Below are positions 15,311 through 24,900 of a stretch of 45,332 bases of DNA, one piece after another. The notes under the pieces are model-generated. The model saw only the letters and a list, made by a program, of their open reading frames with translations. It searched no databases and was not told the origin of the DNA. This DNA comes from Candidatus Omnitrophota bacterium (GTDB lineage: Bacteria; Hinthialibacterota; Hinthialibacteria; Hinthialibacterales; Hinthialibacteraceae), in contig JBFMBP010000091.1 of assembly GCA_040755155.1 (NCBI GenBank), positions 1-45,332 of the forward strand. The letters are read 5' to 3'. Positions within the stretch are counted from its first letter, which is position 1. Every line of letters begins with the position of its first letter. A program made the position numbers and the translations under genes.

Positions 15311-17221
15311 TTATTCGTCCTTCCCTCCTTGCTTTTCTACTATGGCAGCGCCGAAAGGCTCCATATCCGGGATGGGTATGGATGTTCCGGGAAATGTCGC
15401 TTCCGTCGAGAAGGCTTCTTTTGATAAATTCAACAAGATATTCATGGTTTTTCCGCCGTCGAGGAGATGAACGAGCGCAAGGCCGTACCCAACAGGACGG
15501 ACGAAGGAGCGCGTTTCCGGGCCGGCGAATGTGATCCAAAAATGCTCGCCGCTGAATGGCGACCGCAGCAGAAGATCATCCCCCGAACTCTCGATCGCAG
15601 AAGATGATTCCTGCGGCAGTAGAATGCGAGCCTCTGAGTCTTGAAAAGTAATTAAGTTACCCTGCCGGCCATTGGCTTTCGCGCAAATGGGCAGCTGCAT
15701 CGACAGTTCCAGCGACGCCCGGTCCGCTTTCTGATAATAAACGATAATCGTAGCGTCTTGCGAGAAGACGTATCCTGTAACCAAATCGCCCTGCGGCGTT
15801 ATCAGAACGTCAATACCTTCCGTAACCGGCGTGATTTTGCAGGGTCCCGGCGCGGAAAGCGCGCTATCCATCACATGCGAATCGTAGCCGAATCCTCGCG
15901 CCCGCGATTGCGCCGATAGGGAAGGGTAGATCAAGGGCGGCTGCCCCTTGTACGACCAAGCCTGCATTCCGTTCCACGGCGATTTCCCGATCAAGTTGAC
16001 GGCGGTTTGGTAATTCTTCCCAACGAGATAACGCAAACTGCGTTCGCCGCGTACCAGCTGTGCGTAGGGAGCATATGGAATCGCTTTCAGCGTCTCCTGG
16101 CGTCGAAGGTATAGCGCCCCGCGCAGAAAATATCCGCCGCCACGGCGCATCGTGAAACCGCTGGGGCGCTCCATCAGCGCTTCCAGCCAGCGCGAGGCGA
16201 TTTGCGCCAATTCCGGTTCTCTCGCGGAGTAAAAGCTCAGCGCCCCCAGCATTCCAGCCGTCAAGGCTCCATCCGCTCCCAACGGATCCCTTCCAATTTC
16301 CGCCAGCGGAACGCCCCGCGGCGAAAACAACCGCGCATACCAGCGCAGGCCTGTAATAAGTTTCTCGTCCGTCTTTGCGTCGCCGCTCATCAACCGATAC
16401 AGAAACAAACTCTGCAAAAAATCGGCGGCGTCGTCCAGATTCATATCGTAAAGCGCAGCGGGTTCGCCTTCCTCGCCTAGCGCGGATTCAAGCCACGCCC
16501 AAGCATTTTTCGCTGCCTCCAAGTACTTTCGATCGCCCGTATAGGCGTATCCCAACGCCAAGGTTCCACACCCTATCATCCCCCGATAGGAAACCGACCG
16601 CTCTTGATGATCCAGCAGAAATTGCAGCCCTTTTTCCAGCATCGACCGGTATGTCTTTCGTTTCTTCGCTTCCAGCCCTGTTTCCGTCATAGCCAACGCC
16701 GAAAGCAGCGATTCGTAACACTCGGCGATTTCATAATTCTCTATACGCCCTCCGTCTTGGTTCGGAGGCGCCAAAAGTCCCCCCATTGGCGTTTGCCGCG
16801 CCTCGAATCCTTCGAAGATGGTTTCGATCAATGGAATCAACTGCGCGTCGCGGTAATATTTCGAATCCGGCAGCGAATAGGCGCAACCCAGCGTCCCCGC
16901 CAAGTCGGCCGTCCACCGTAGAACATCCGACGCAATTGATTTGGATTCCTCTAATCCTTTTGGTTCTAACAATTCGGAGAACGATTTTTCATCCTTGACG
17001 GCGTTTGTTTTTCCTTCGGTCATCCCGTCGGCGCCATCCTCGACATTCTTCAAAGCCGCCGCAACATCCCGATCCAGCATGGCCGCGAATAACTCGGCTA
17101 GTTTGGTTTTCTGCGGTTGAATCAAAATAGGCGAGGCCGGACTCGCATTCTCATAGGCGAACGAATAGGGAATGGGCAAAACGACGAGTAGCAGAAATAA
17201 ACGAGGATAAAATCGATTCAC
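15311..17221 (-). CDS. Secreted helical-repeat (alpha/alpha-toroid-like) protein
   Basis: A 636-residue protein with a clear Sec signal peptide (residues 1-22, ending YSFA). Residues ~80-420 are rich in paired helices of the kind found in six-hairpin glycosidases, lyases and prenyltransferase-like toroids (GTLALGYAYTGDRKYLEAAK, FLQSLFLYRLMSGDAKTDEK). The C-terminal ~200 residues look beta-rich. I cannot place it in a specific glycoside hydrolase or polysaccharide lyase family and see no certain catalytic residues. It has its own transcription unit; GGGAG lies about 10 nt before the start. A role in glycan breakdown is only a guess. Confidence 0.8.
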   Translation of the reverse strand: MNRFYPRLFLLLVVLPIPYSFAYENASPASPILIQPQKTKLAELFAAMLDRDVAAALKNVEDGADGMTEGKTNAVKDEKSFSELLEPKGLEESKSIASDVLRWTADLAGTLGCAYSLPDSKYYRDAQLIPLIETIFEGFEARQTPMGGLLAPPNQDGGRIENYEIAECYESLLSALAMTETGLEAKKRKTYRSMLEKGLQFLLDHQERSVSYRGMIGCGTLALGYAYTGDRKYLEAAKNAWAWLESALGEEGEPAALYDMNLDDAADFLQSLFLYRLMSGDAKTDEKLITGLRWYARLFSPRGVPLAEIGRDPLGADGALTAGMLGALSFYSAREPELAQIASRWLEALMERPSGFTMRRGGGYFLRGALYLRRQETLKAIPYAPYAQLVRGERSLRYLVGKNYQTAVNLIGKSPWNGMQAWSYKGQPPLIYPSLSAQSRARGFGYDSHVMDSALSAPGPCKITPVTEGIDVLITPQGDLVTGYVFSQDATIIVYYQKADRASLELSMQLPICAKANGRQGNLITFQDSEARILLPQESSSAIESSGDDLLLRSPFSGEHFWITFAGPETRSFVRPVGYGLALVHLLDGGKTMNILLNLSKEAFSTEATFPGTSIPIPDMEPFGAAIVEKQGGKDE

Positions 17222-17373
17222 GATCGAACTCCCAGTATTTTATAATGATGAACTATAGACGATTTTTTTTAAAAAAAACGTTTTCAATTCATGGATTCGA
17301 ACGTCTTCTATAGTTCTTTATCGGAACATTTGATAGATCGTCTAAAATTCGATCTCCAAATTTCCTTTTGAGG

Positions 17374-17379
17374 TATAAT
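17374..17379 (+). promoter_or_regulatory. -10 box of TA cassette 1
   Basis: Perfect TATAAT 42 nt before the antitoxin ATG. The same box stands 39 nt before the ATG in the two following cassettes, which supports function. No good -35 box is visible. Confidence 0.5.
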
Positions 17380-17421
17380 AATGGAATGTGGATGCATCGC
17401 TCGAATAGGGAGAAACCGCCA

Positions 17422-17664
17422 ATGAAAACCGCCGAAGAAATCATTCTGGAATTTAAAGAACTTCCTCCGGAAGAATGGCAAAAAGTCGTGGAGTACGTTG
17501 AAGCCGCAAAAGAGAATGTTTTTCCAATCACTCATTATTCTCCGGAAGATATGGCGGACATCGAACATGATTTGGAAGAAGCCAAGCGGGGAGAAAATGT
17601 AGTAGGCCCCTTTACAGGCGAAGAGGCGAACGAGTACCTGCGAAAACTAATGAGAAACGCATAG
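17422..17664 (+). CDS. Antitoxin of TA cassette 1
   Basis: An 80-residue acidic protein. Its N-terminus (MKTAEEIILEFKELPPEEWQ) is shared almost unchanged with the antitoxins at 18032 and 18633. This helix-rich start is typical of short addiction-module antitoxins that bind DNA or wrap the toxin. The C-terminus differs from the other two, which suggests toxin specificity. I start at 17422 because all three paralogues begin MKTAEE and GGGAGA lies upstream. The toxin gene begins on the next base after its stop codon. Confidence 0.8.
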   Translation: MKTAEEIILEFKELPPEEWQKVVEYVEAAKENVFPITHYSPEDMADIEHDLEEAKRGENVVGPFTGEEANEYLRKLMRNA

Positions 17665-17928
17665 ATGGAAATTTTTTATCACAAAAAGTTTCTCAAAGCC
17701 TTTTTGAAACTAACCCTAAAACAACAAGAAAAAGTTGATGACGCGATTGCTCTTTTTCGGCGGGATCCGCATGATCCAGCGCTTTTTAACCATGCTCTTC
17801 ACGGTAAAGAGCAAGGAAAACGCGCCATTTCCGCTGGCGGAGATTTGCGATTGATTTTTGAAGAAGAAGACGATTATCGCAGAGTCATCTTCGTTCGCGT
17901 TGGAACCCACAGCCAGGTTTACAAGTAA
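17665..17928 (+). CDS. RelE/ParE-superfamily toxin of cassette 1 (YafQ-like)
   Basis: An 87-residue basic protein of the RelE/ParE fold. The landmarks NHALHGK, ISAGGDLRLIF and C-terminal VGTHSQVY match the YafQ-type mRNA interferases, where His in NH.L, the Asp and the final His of GTHS take part in RNA cleavage. It has no gap to the antitoxin gene. It is expected to cleave mRNA on the ribosome when the antitoxin is lost. Confidence 0.87.
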   Translation: MEIFYHKKFLKAFLKLTLKQQEKVDDAIALFRRDPHDPALFNHALHGKEQGKRAISAGGDLRLIFEEEDDYRRVIFVRVGTHSQVYK

Positions 17929-17961
17929 ATCCCTTAACCTGGAGAAAAATACTCGATGCGT

Positions 17962-17992
17962 TTGAAATTTTTCGGGTTTTTCCTATTATAAT
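17962..17992 (+). promoter_or_regulatory. Promoter of TA cassette 2
   Basis: TTGAAA (17962-17967) and TATAAT (17987-17992) with a 19-bp spacer, 39 nt before the antitoxin ATG. Confidence 0.5.
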
Positions 17993-18031
17993 GGATGGCG
18001 TATGTTACTTCCTAATATGGAGAATACGTAT

Positions 18032-18271
18032 ATGAAAACCGCCGAAGAAGTAATCGAAATCCTTCAAGAACTGCCCCCTGAAGAGCGGCGAAAAGTCGCT
18101 GAGTATCTGTATGAAAGCGAAGAAGAATTTCTGGAGGAAAATTACTCGCCGGAAGACATGGCCAAAATCGAACACGATTTGGAAGAAGCCAAACAGGGGA
18201 TTAATGTAATCGGACCTTTTTATACGACGGAAGAACTTTTATCTCACCTTGACAGTATACAACCCGAATGA
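18032..18271 (+). CDS. Antitoxin of TA cassette 2
   Basis: A 79-residue acidic paralogue of the antitoxin at 17422. It starts MKTAEEVIEILQELPPEERR and has the shared middle block EEEFLEENYSPEDMAKIEHD. GGAG precedes the chosen ATG; an in-frame ATG 30 bp upstream lacks this support. Its stop overlaps the toxin start (ATGA), so the pair is translationally coupled. Confidence 0.8.
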   Translation: MKTAEEVIEILQELPPEERRKVAEYLYESEEEFLEENYSPEDMAKIEHDLEEAKQGINVIGPFYTTEELLSHLDSIQPE

Positions 18272-18534
18272 TGCGGATCGAACTTCATAGAAATTTCGAG
18301 AAAGCGTTCGCAAAACTTAATCCTAAACAAAGGCAACGCGTCAAAGAAACCCTTGATCTTTTCCGCCGTAATCCTTACGATCCCCAACTCAAGAATCATT
18401 CCTTGCATGGCTGTCTAAAAGGCGAACGCTCAATTTCCGCAGGCGGGGATTTGCGATTGATTTTCGAAGAAGAAGACGATTATCGGAAAGTCGTCTTCGT
18501 TCGCGTTGGAACCCACAACCAAATTTATGAGTAA
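18268..18534 (+). CDS. RelE/ParE-superfamily toxin of cassette 2 (YafQ-like)
   Basis: An 88-residue paralogue of the toxins at 17665 and 18872 with the same core (NHSLHGC, ISAGGDLRLIFEEEDDYRKV, VGTHNQIY). It starts inside the antitoxin stop codon; a second ATG follows at once. Same predicted mRNA interferase function. Confidence 0.87.
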   Translation: MMRIELHRNFEKAFAKLNPKQRQRVKETLDLFRRNPYDPQLKNHSLHGCLKGERSISAGGDLRLIFEEEDDYRKVVFVRVGTHNQIYE

Positions 18535-18587
18535 AAAACTTTCTTTTCCTGCTATGGTTCTTATGTCGTGTTCCCTGTTTCAAGTAT

Positions 18588-18593
18588 TATAAT
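18588..18593 (+). promoter_or_regulatory. -10 box of TA cassette 3
   Basis: Perfect TATAAT 39 nt before the antitoxin ATG, at nearly the same offset as in cassettes 1 and 2. Confidence 0.5.
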
Positions 18594-18632
18594 GAAGTAT
18601 GAACGCATCGCCTAAACATGGAGGACGCGCCG

Positions 18633-18860
18633 ATGAAAACCGCTGAAGAGGTTATCGCCATCATCCAGGAACTGCCCCCCGAAGAACGGCAAAAAGTCGC
18701 CGAGTACCTGAACGAAAGCGAAGAAGAATTTCTAGAGGAAAATTACTCTCCGGAAGATATCGCCTTGCTCGACCGGCTTCAAGATGAAGCCGAAAGAGGG
18801 ATTAACGTAGAAGAATTCGCTTCGATGGAAGAAGCGATTAAGTCTCTTGGTTTAACTTAA
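18633..18860 (+). CDS. Antitoxin of TA cassette 3
   Basis: A 75-residue acidic paralogue (starts MKTAEEVIAIIQELPPEERQ) that shares the block EEEFLEENYSPED with cassette 2 but has a distinct C-terminus (NVEEFASMEEAIKSLGLT). GGAGG lies 8 nt before the ATG. The toxin gene follows after 11 bp. Confidence 0.8.
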   Translation: MKTAEEVIAIIQELPPEERQKVAEYLNESEEEFLEENYSPEDIALLDRLQDEAERGINVEEFASMEEAIKSLGLT

Positions 18861-18871
18861 GAAGGCATGCA

Positions 18872-19135
18872 ATGACGGTTATTTTTCACCGGAATTTTAG
18901 AAAAGGTTTGAAGAATTTATCCTCCAACCAAAAAAAGCGCATAGGTGAAATGTTACGGATATTCAAAAACAATCCCTTCGATCACCAACTCGGAAACCAT
19001 GCTCTGCACGGCAAACAAAAGGGAAGACGAGCCATTTCCGCCGGGGGAGATTTACGTCTCGTTTTTATTGAAATCAACAACTACGAACGGGTTCGTTTTC
19101 TTGCTGTTGGAACCCATAACCAGGTTTACGAGTAA
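18872..19135 (+). CDS. RelE/ParE-superfamily toxin of cassette 3 (YafQ-like)
   Basis: An 87-residue toxin with the same landmarks (NHALHGK, ISAGGDLRLVF, VGTHNQVY) but more diverged between them than cassettes 1 and 2. It ends the three-cassette array, whose units repeat about every 600 bp. Confidence 0.87.
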   Translation: MTVIFHRNFRKGLKNLSSNQKKRIGEMLRIFKNNPFDHQLGNHALHGKQKGRRAISAGGDLRLVFIEINNYERVRFLAVGTHNQVYE

Positions 19136-19295
19136 ATCCCTCCTCCCTCGATGATTTAGCGAAATTCTTTTGACTAATCGTATTTTTTTTCGTACTATAT
19201 GAGGCGTTTTTGCGGCGCAACGGTTGAGTGCGATGAATTCGTCCGTTTTTTGTCAACGTACGGAGAGATCTTGATAAGGAACCTGGAGAAATACG

Positions 19296-19637
19296 ATGTT
19301 TCAAATTACGAAAAATGAACATGGCGACGTAATTGAGATTTCCATGCGCGGGATTTTGGATATGGACGGAGCGCGGGATTTGAAGTTTTTCCTGGAAGAA
19401 ATCCTGCTGGAAAAAAAAGCGAAGTTCATTCTCAATTTCCGCCGGGTGGAAAAAATTAACTATTCCAATCTGCAAATGATCGCAGCGCCCATCCAAAACT
19501 TGATGGCCACGGGGACGGTCGTACTTAGCGGCGTATCGGACACTGTGGCGAAAGTATTGAAAACGACGCCCTATTACCAACGCCTTAAATCATACGCCAA
19601 TAAAGACGAGGCTTTGGAAGCCCTCGCGGAAATATAA
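19296..19637 (+). CDS. STAS-domain protein (anti-sigma factor antagonist type)
   Basis: A 113-residue single STAS domain (RGILDMDGARDLKFFLEEIL; KFILNFRRVEKINYSNLQMI). In the SpoIIAA/RsbV family a Ser at the helix start after this strand is phosphorylated by a cognate kinase and controls binding to an anti-sigma factor; here the candidate is the Ser in NYSNL. TGGAG lies upstream. No kinase or sigma factor partner is next to it, so the pathway is unknown. Confidence 0.85.
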   Translation: MFQITKNEHGDVIEISMRGILDMDGARDLKFFLEEILLEKKAKFILNFRRVEKINYSNLQMIAAPIQNLMATGTVVLSGVSDTVAKVLKTTPYYQRLKSYANKDEALEALAEI

Positions 19638-19710
19638 ACGATGAATGATGAATAATGAGTGATGAATGGACAACGTCTTTTTTTATCGAAAAAAAATTGA
19701 GGAGATAATT

Positions 19711-20220
19711 ATGAAACGAACAGGCGTAATTACGTTCAAAGGCAATCCTATGACGTTGGCGGGGCCGGAGTTGAAAACGGGAGATAAAGCTCCCGATTTC
19801 ACCGTTTTGGATAACGGCTTGCAGCCGGTGAAACTATCCGATTTTCTTGGGAACGTGACGATGATTTCCGCCGTTCCTTCGCTGGATACGCCCGTCTGCG
19901 AATTGCAAACCAAGCGCTTCAACGAAGAAGCGGCCAAACTGAACACGAAAGTATTAACCATTAGTATGGACCTGCCTTTCGCCCAAAAGCGATTTTGCAG
20001 TTCCTTCTCCGTAAACAATGTCGCTTGTCTATCGGATTACAAAGATCATTCGTTCGCCAACGCTTTTGGACTGCTAATCGACGAATTGGGACTTATTGCG
20101 CGGGCGGTTTTCGTAATCGATAAAGAGGGGAAAATCGCTTATCAGGAGATCGTACAGGAAGTGACGGAACATCCGAACTACGAAAAAGCCATTGCGGCGG
20201 CGAAAGAAGCAGGGGCGTAA
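19711..20220 (+). CDS. tpx: Thiol peroxidase (atypical 2-Cys peroxiredoxin)
   Basis: A 169-residue Tpx that reduces H2O2 and organic peroxides with thioredoxin. The peroxidatic Cys is residue 63 in PSLDTPVCELQTKRFN and the resolving Cys is residue 96 in QKRFCSSF. The spacing is almost that of Escherichia coli Tpx (61 and 95). I start at 19711 because GAGGAG lies at correct spacing and MKRTGVITFKGNP is the usual N-terminus. A terminator follows at 20246. Confidence 0.96.
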   Translation: MKRTGVITFKGNPMTLAGPELKTGDKAPDFTVLDNGLQPVKLSDFLGNVTMISAVPSLDTPVCELQTKRFNEEAAKLNTKVLTISMDLPFAQKRFCSSFSVNNVACLSDYKDHSFANAFGLLIDELGLIARAVFVIDKEGKIAYQEIVQEVTEHPNYEKAIAAAKEAGA

Positions 20221-20245
20221 TACGGAAGGGATTTATAACGTCGAA

Positions 20246-20279
20246 ACAGCCGGAACGCATCCCCGCTCCGGCTGTTTTT
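20246..20279 (+). terminator. Terminator after tpx, usable from both sides
   Basis: Perfect 9-bp stem ACAGCCGGA/TCCGGCTGT (20246-20254 with 20267-20275), 12-nt loop, then a run of T. It lies between the convergent tpx and oxidoreductase genes. The plus orientation has the better T-tract. Confidence 0.88.
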
Positions 20280-20323
20280 CTTTGCCATGGCGTATGGCGA
20301 ATCGAGCGAGTTCCGCTGAAGGG

Positions 20324-21664
20324 CTAAATAATCTCCTCTTTCTCCGCATCCCAGCGCGTTTGGCGCTTTTCCTTGAGGGATGTTACGGACATCACCAGCG
20401 TCGCCGCTTCGATGAAGGCTTCGTCCTCGTTGCATTTAGTTTTCTTGCGGCTGCGGACGCCATTAAAGAAATCTTCCATATGGTTGGGAAGTTGCGGCGT
20501 TTTGGAGGGATCGTATCTCAAAAAAGGCTTGTCCGTTTTGACTTCGCCCGATTCGATCTTGGCGGCATATTTCGAAGTTTTGGGATCGGCGGTTACTTCG
20601 AAATTCTCCACGGATTGGGCGATGGAATCGAAGCGCAGCATCGCCTCCTTGCCCCGGAATTCCGGCGGTTGGACGATGGCGGTGTTCATACTGCAATCGA
20701 AGGTTACGGTGCAGTTTTTCTTCTCGTAGGTATAGATCGTGTTCCAGGTATCGGGCACTTCGCGTCCGTCATGCAGCATGGCGTTGAAGCCCGAACAGAC
20801 GCAGGCGTCGGGGATGCCTAGTTTCAAAACCCATTGCACGAAATCGACTTCATGGGAGAGCAAATCGCCCGCCACGCCGGTTCCATAATTCCAATAACAG
20901 CGCCAATGCCAGAAATGTTCCATGTTGAAGGGCTCTTTCGGCGCCGGTCCCAGCCAACGATCCCAATCCAACTCTTTAATGACTTCTTTGGGATCGGGGC
21001 GTTCGTAGTAATCGTACCAGCCATACCAACGCCAGATATTCTTCCCCAACGGATTATTTTCGAAGCGGCCAGTGCGCACTAAACTGACGGGGCCGATGAC
21101 GCCTTCTTCGATCAACTGGGCCGCTTGCGCGCCCGCCGTCTGGGCGCGGCTTTGGTGGCCGAGTTGCATGATGATGTTATTCTCTTTGACGGCGGCGCGC
21201 ATGGCCTTGGCTTCCTCGATCGTGCGCGTCCAGCCTTTCTCGATGTAAACGTCTTTTTTCGCCTTGGCGGCGTCGATCAGCATGGGGGAATGCCAATGGT
21301 CGGGAGTGGCGATGACGACGGCGTCGACGCGAGGATCGGCAAGCAGGTCTTGATGATCTTCATACGTTTTTACTTCGGGATTCAGGCTGCGTTCGACGCC
21401 TTTTTGCATGTGCGGCTTATAAACGTCGCAAACGGCGACGACCTTGGTTCCTTGGACGCCGCCGCCCATTTGCCGTCCCGCCACTTCCGTAATCAACGTT
21501 CCGCCGCGAACGCCCAGGCCGATATGGCCGACGCCGATGAGATCGTTCGGCGATTTGGCGGCGAGAACCGCCGGCGCTCCGGCATAGAAGCCCGCCAACG
21601 CCGCCGCGCCTTTGCCCGCCGTTTCGATAAATCTTCTTCGATTTACGGATGCTTGTTTTTTCAT
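20324..21664 (-). CDS. Tat-exported Gfo/Idh/MocA-family oxidoreductase
   Basis: A 446-residue NAD(P)-dependent sugar or cyclitol dehydrogenase homologue. Residues 1-35 form a twin-arginine signal (NRRRFIETAGKGAAALAG), so it probably acts outside the cytoplasm with a bound cofactor, as known for several members of this family. The Rossmann fold follows (VGHIGLGVRGG). DPRVDAVVIATPDHWHSPM is the nucleotide-domain landmark. The family's EKP motif reads EKG here (VYIEKGWTRT), keeping the catalytic-region Lys. The C-terminal half matches the substrate domain (SHEVDFVQWVL, the usual His-containing helix). GGGAG lies before the start. The substrate cannot be told from sequence. Confidence 0.92.
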   Translation of the reverse strand: MKKQASVNRRRFIETAGKGAAALAGFYAGAPAVLAAKSPNDLIGVGHIGLGVRGGTLITEVAGRQMGGGVQGTKVVAVCDVYKPHMQKGVERSLNPEVKTYEDHQDLLADPRVDAVVIATPDHWHSPMLIDAAKAKKDVYIEKGWTRTIEEAKAMRAAVKENNIIMQLGHQSRAQTAGAQAAQLIEEGVIGPVSLVRTGRFENNPLGKNIWRWYGWYDYYERPDPKEVIKELDWDRWLGPAPKEPFNMEHFWHWRCYWNYGTGVAGDLLSHEVDFVQWVLKLGIPDACVCSGFNAMLHDGREVPDTWNTIYTYEKKNCTVTFDCSMNTAIVQPPEFRGKEAMLRFDSIAQSVENFEVTADPKTSKYAAKIESGEVKTDKPFLRYDPSKTPQLPNHMEDFFNGVRSRKKTKCNEDEAFIEAATLVMSVTSLKEKRQTRWDAEKEEII

Positions 21665-21822
21665 CGATCTGCTCCCAGCGGCGCGAACCGCTTGCTTTCT
21701 GTTTTGGATGAAATCGATATTTTCATCTTTTCATAAATTCCTAAGCCAAACAAGCCGCTTGTTGAAGAGAAGAGTCCAACAACGTCTTTAATTATTTTAT
21801 TCTTGCTGACTCAGGCGATCCT

Positions 21823-21867
21823 AAATTCCAATTCACGCTGAACAGGAACTGAAATTTATTATTTTTT
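21823..21867 (+). promoter_or_regulatory. Hairpin with T-run ahead of the surface-protein gene
   Basis: Imperfect 12-bp inverted repeat (21823-21834 with 21846-21857; AAATTCCAATTC against GAACTGAAATTT) followed by ATTATTTTTTT. It looks like an intrinsic terminator on the plus strand, but no plus-strand gene lies just upstream. It may be an attenuator for the gene at 21923 or a chance AT-rich fold. Confidence 0.3.
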
Positions 21868-21922
21868 TGCTCTAGATTTTACCTAAAAAAATGATTAAAT
21901 AAAAATGAAAGGAGTTAAAATA

Positions 21923-24900
21923 ATGCGCAAATTAGCATTTTGTTTTTTCCTCCTTTTAATTTCTTCCCTACCCTCCTATTCCGATACGTTCGGCGATTTC
22001 ACCTACACGGACTCCGGCACGGCGATTACCATCACGGGATATACCGGCGCGGGCGGCGCTGTGGTTATCCCCGATACGATTGCCGGCAATCCTGTAACCA
22101 CTATTGGAGCCAATGCGTTTCAAAACAAGAGCGCTATCACCAGCGTCGCGATCCCCAATAGCGTTACCAGCATTGGGGATTATGCGTTTGAAGGATGCAG
22201 CGGCTTGACCAGCGTCGCGATCCCCAACAGCGTGACTAGCATTGATCACTATACATTTCAAAATTGCAGTAGTTTAACTAGCGTCGTAATTCCCAATAGC
22301 GTAACCAGCATTGGACAATCTGTGTTTAATGGATGCAGCGGATTGACCAGCGTAACGATCCCCAATAGCGTAACCAGCATTGGAACTTATGCGTTTAGAG
22401 GCAGCGGATTGACCAGCGTAACGATCCCCGCTAGCGTTACTACTTTAGGAAATAAAGTATTTTTTGAATGTGCGAGTTTGACCAGTCTCACTGTGGATGA
22501 GAATAATCCTAATTATTCCAGCCAAGATAGCGTTCTCTTCAACAAAACAAAAACGACTCTGGTGTCCTATCCTGCAAGCAAAACAGGAACTTATGAGATT
22601 CCCTCTAGCGTAACCAGCATAGGACAATCTGCGTTTCAGGGATGCAGCGGTTTGACCAGCGTAACGATCCCAAATAGCGTTGCCAGTATTAGCGCTTACG
22701 CGTTTAATAGCTGCGCGGGTTTGACCAGCGTTTCAATCCCCAGCAGCGTAACAACCATTCAACCTTATGCCTTTAGATATTGCAGCAGTTTGACCACAGC
22801 GAATTTTTATGGGAATGCTCCATCATCTTTTGGAAGCCTCGTTTTTTCCGACGCCGCCTCGGGTTTTACCATCTACTACCGGGCGGGAAAAACTGGCTGG
22901 ACGAATCCTTGGAAAACGTACCCAACATCCGTCTTTACGCCCATGCTGACGGTCGCCGGACTAACGGGCGCCAATAAAGAATATGATGGAACTACCGCGG
23001 CGACGGCGTCGGGAACCGCCTCTCTCTCGGGCGTCGACGGGGCAGATGACGTAACGCTCGCCGGAACGCCTGTCTTCATGTTCGCCTCGGCGGAAATCGG
23101 AGACGGCATTGGCATTACGACGACTGGCTATTCGTTAAGCGGTGCGGCGGCGAGCAACTATGCGCTGACGCAACCGTCACTGACCGCCAACATCACCAAG
23201 CGTTCGATTACGGTAACGGCAGAAGCCCAAAGCAAAAACATGGGCGCCAGCGATCCCCATCTTAACTACCGCATAACCAGCGGATCGCTGCTCGGCGCCG
23301 ATACGTTCTCCGGCGCTCTGGCCCGCGATCCCGGCGAAACGGGCGGAGTCTACGCCATCCGTCAAGGAACGCTGGCCTTGCGCAGCGACCGTTACATTTT
23401 GACGTTTGTCGGAGCCAACTTCACGATTACCGCCGCGCCGGTTTTGACGATGACGTTTGCCGACGGCAGCTCCATAACCGGCAACTACGCATGGAAAGAG
23501 ACGTTTGTTAGCTTGCCGTTTACCGTTCGGTTTATTTTCAGCGATCCGGACGATCCCGCATCGTCGCTGACGGTGGAAAATTACAATCTTCCACCCGGTG
23601 CAACCATCGTGAAGCAAGCGGATGGAGTGTATTTGGTAACTTATGCGCAAGACCAGCCAGGGAACGTATTTATCCAATTGCTGGCGCGGGATCCGCAAGG
23701 CAACAGCCTGCTAGGCTCGGTAAGCGTTGAATTTAAAACCGCGCCGACGTTCACTCCGACGGCTTCGCCAACCCCTACCTTCACTCCATCGCCGACGGCT
23801 ACCGTTACGAACACGCCGGAACCGACCGCCACGCCAACGCTCACGCCGACGGCGACGCCAACATTCACGCCGACCTATACGCCGACGGACACCTATACGC
23901 CGGAACCGACGGCTACGTCTACGAACACGCCGACAGCGACGCTCACACCGACGGCGACGCCGACCTGCACGCCGACGGCGACTCATACGCCGTTGCCGAC
24001 GGCGACGCCGACCGTCACTCCGGACAGCGCCAACAAACCGCCGCGGATTTCCTTCTATTTCCCCGCCGATGCGCACGCCAACCCCGCCTATTTCACTTTT
24101 AAGCGAAACGAATACATTAAGCTGGGCATGGTCGTAGACGACGCGGATGGACCCTATTCGCCGGAACAAATGACGGTGCCGCAAAACTGGACGATCTCCG
24201 GCGACGTAAACGCCGTAGAAGTAAAATACTTCGTTTACAACCATCAGGCGCGAATATCGTTGCTTTTATCGACATCGCAACTTGGACAATATACATTGAA
24301 CATTCAAGTATATGACGGCAACAAAGCCAGCGATGCGTATATAGTCAACTGGTGCGTCATGGAAACCGTCCCGCCATCCTTAGAATTGTCTTCTTGCAGC
24401 CAAAACTTAGCGTGCGTATGTCAAAACAGTTGTTTGTCAATGCAAGTGAAATGCGTAAACAAGTATGAAGCGCAGGCGGCGAATATAGTGGTTCCCGCAA
24501 CGGCCCCGGTATTGGACAGTTCGCTGACAACGATAGGCAATCAATCCATCATGATCCTTAGGGCGGACTCCAGCGAACTGGGCCGCTTTCAGTTCGAATT
24601 GTACGCCTACGCCAGCGACGGCAAAACATATTCTACGCTGGTTATTTCCTATGAAGTGACGGCGCCGCCAACCGCGACGCCTGCGCCTGCCGCGACAAAT
24701 ACTCCCGCCCTAACCGCTACGAATACGCCTAAGCCGCTGCCAACAATAACCCCCGTTCCTCCCACAGCCACGCTGATTCCGCCGACGAGTACGCCAACGA
24801 ATACGCCGACAACGCAGCCGACCTTGATCCCCGATCCCGTCCCCCCCGCGAAGGTGACGGCGGAACAAATCGACTTCGTGCAAATCAAAATCGCATGGAC

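Noticed and set aside
19637-19680. ATGAATGATGAATAATGAGT-like short repeats before tpx
   Set aside because: A few imperfect heptamers only; no copy elsewhere in the window and no clear function.
23711-24244. Arg-rich frames on both strands over the Thr-Pro tract
   Set aside because: Frame-shifted readings of low-complexity ACG/CCG repeats.
22110-24850. Regular repeats resembling a CRISPR array
   Set aside because: They encode LRR units and Thr-Pro linkers in one continuous reading frame; no unique spacers between identical repeats and no cas genes.
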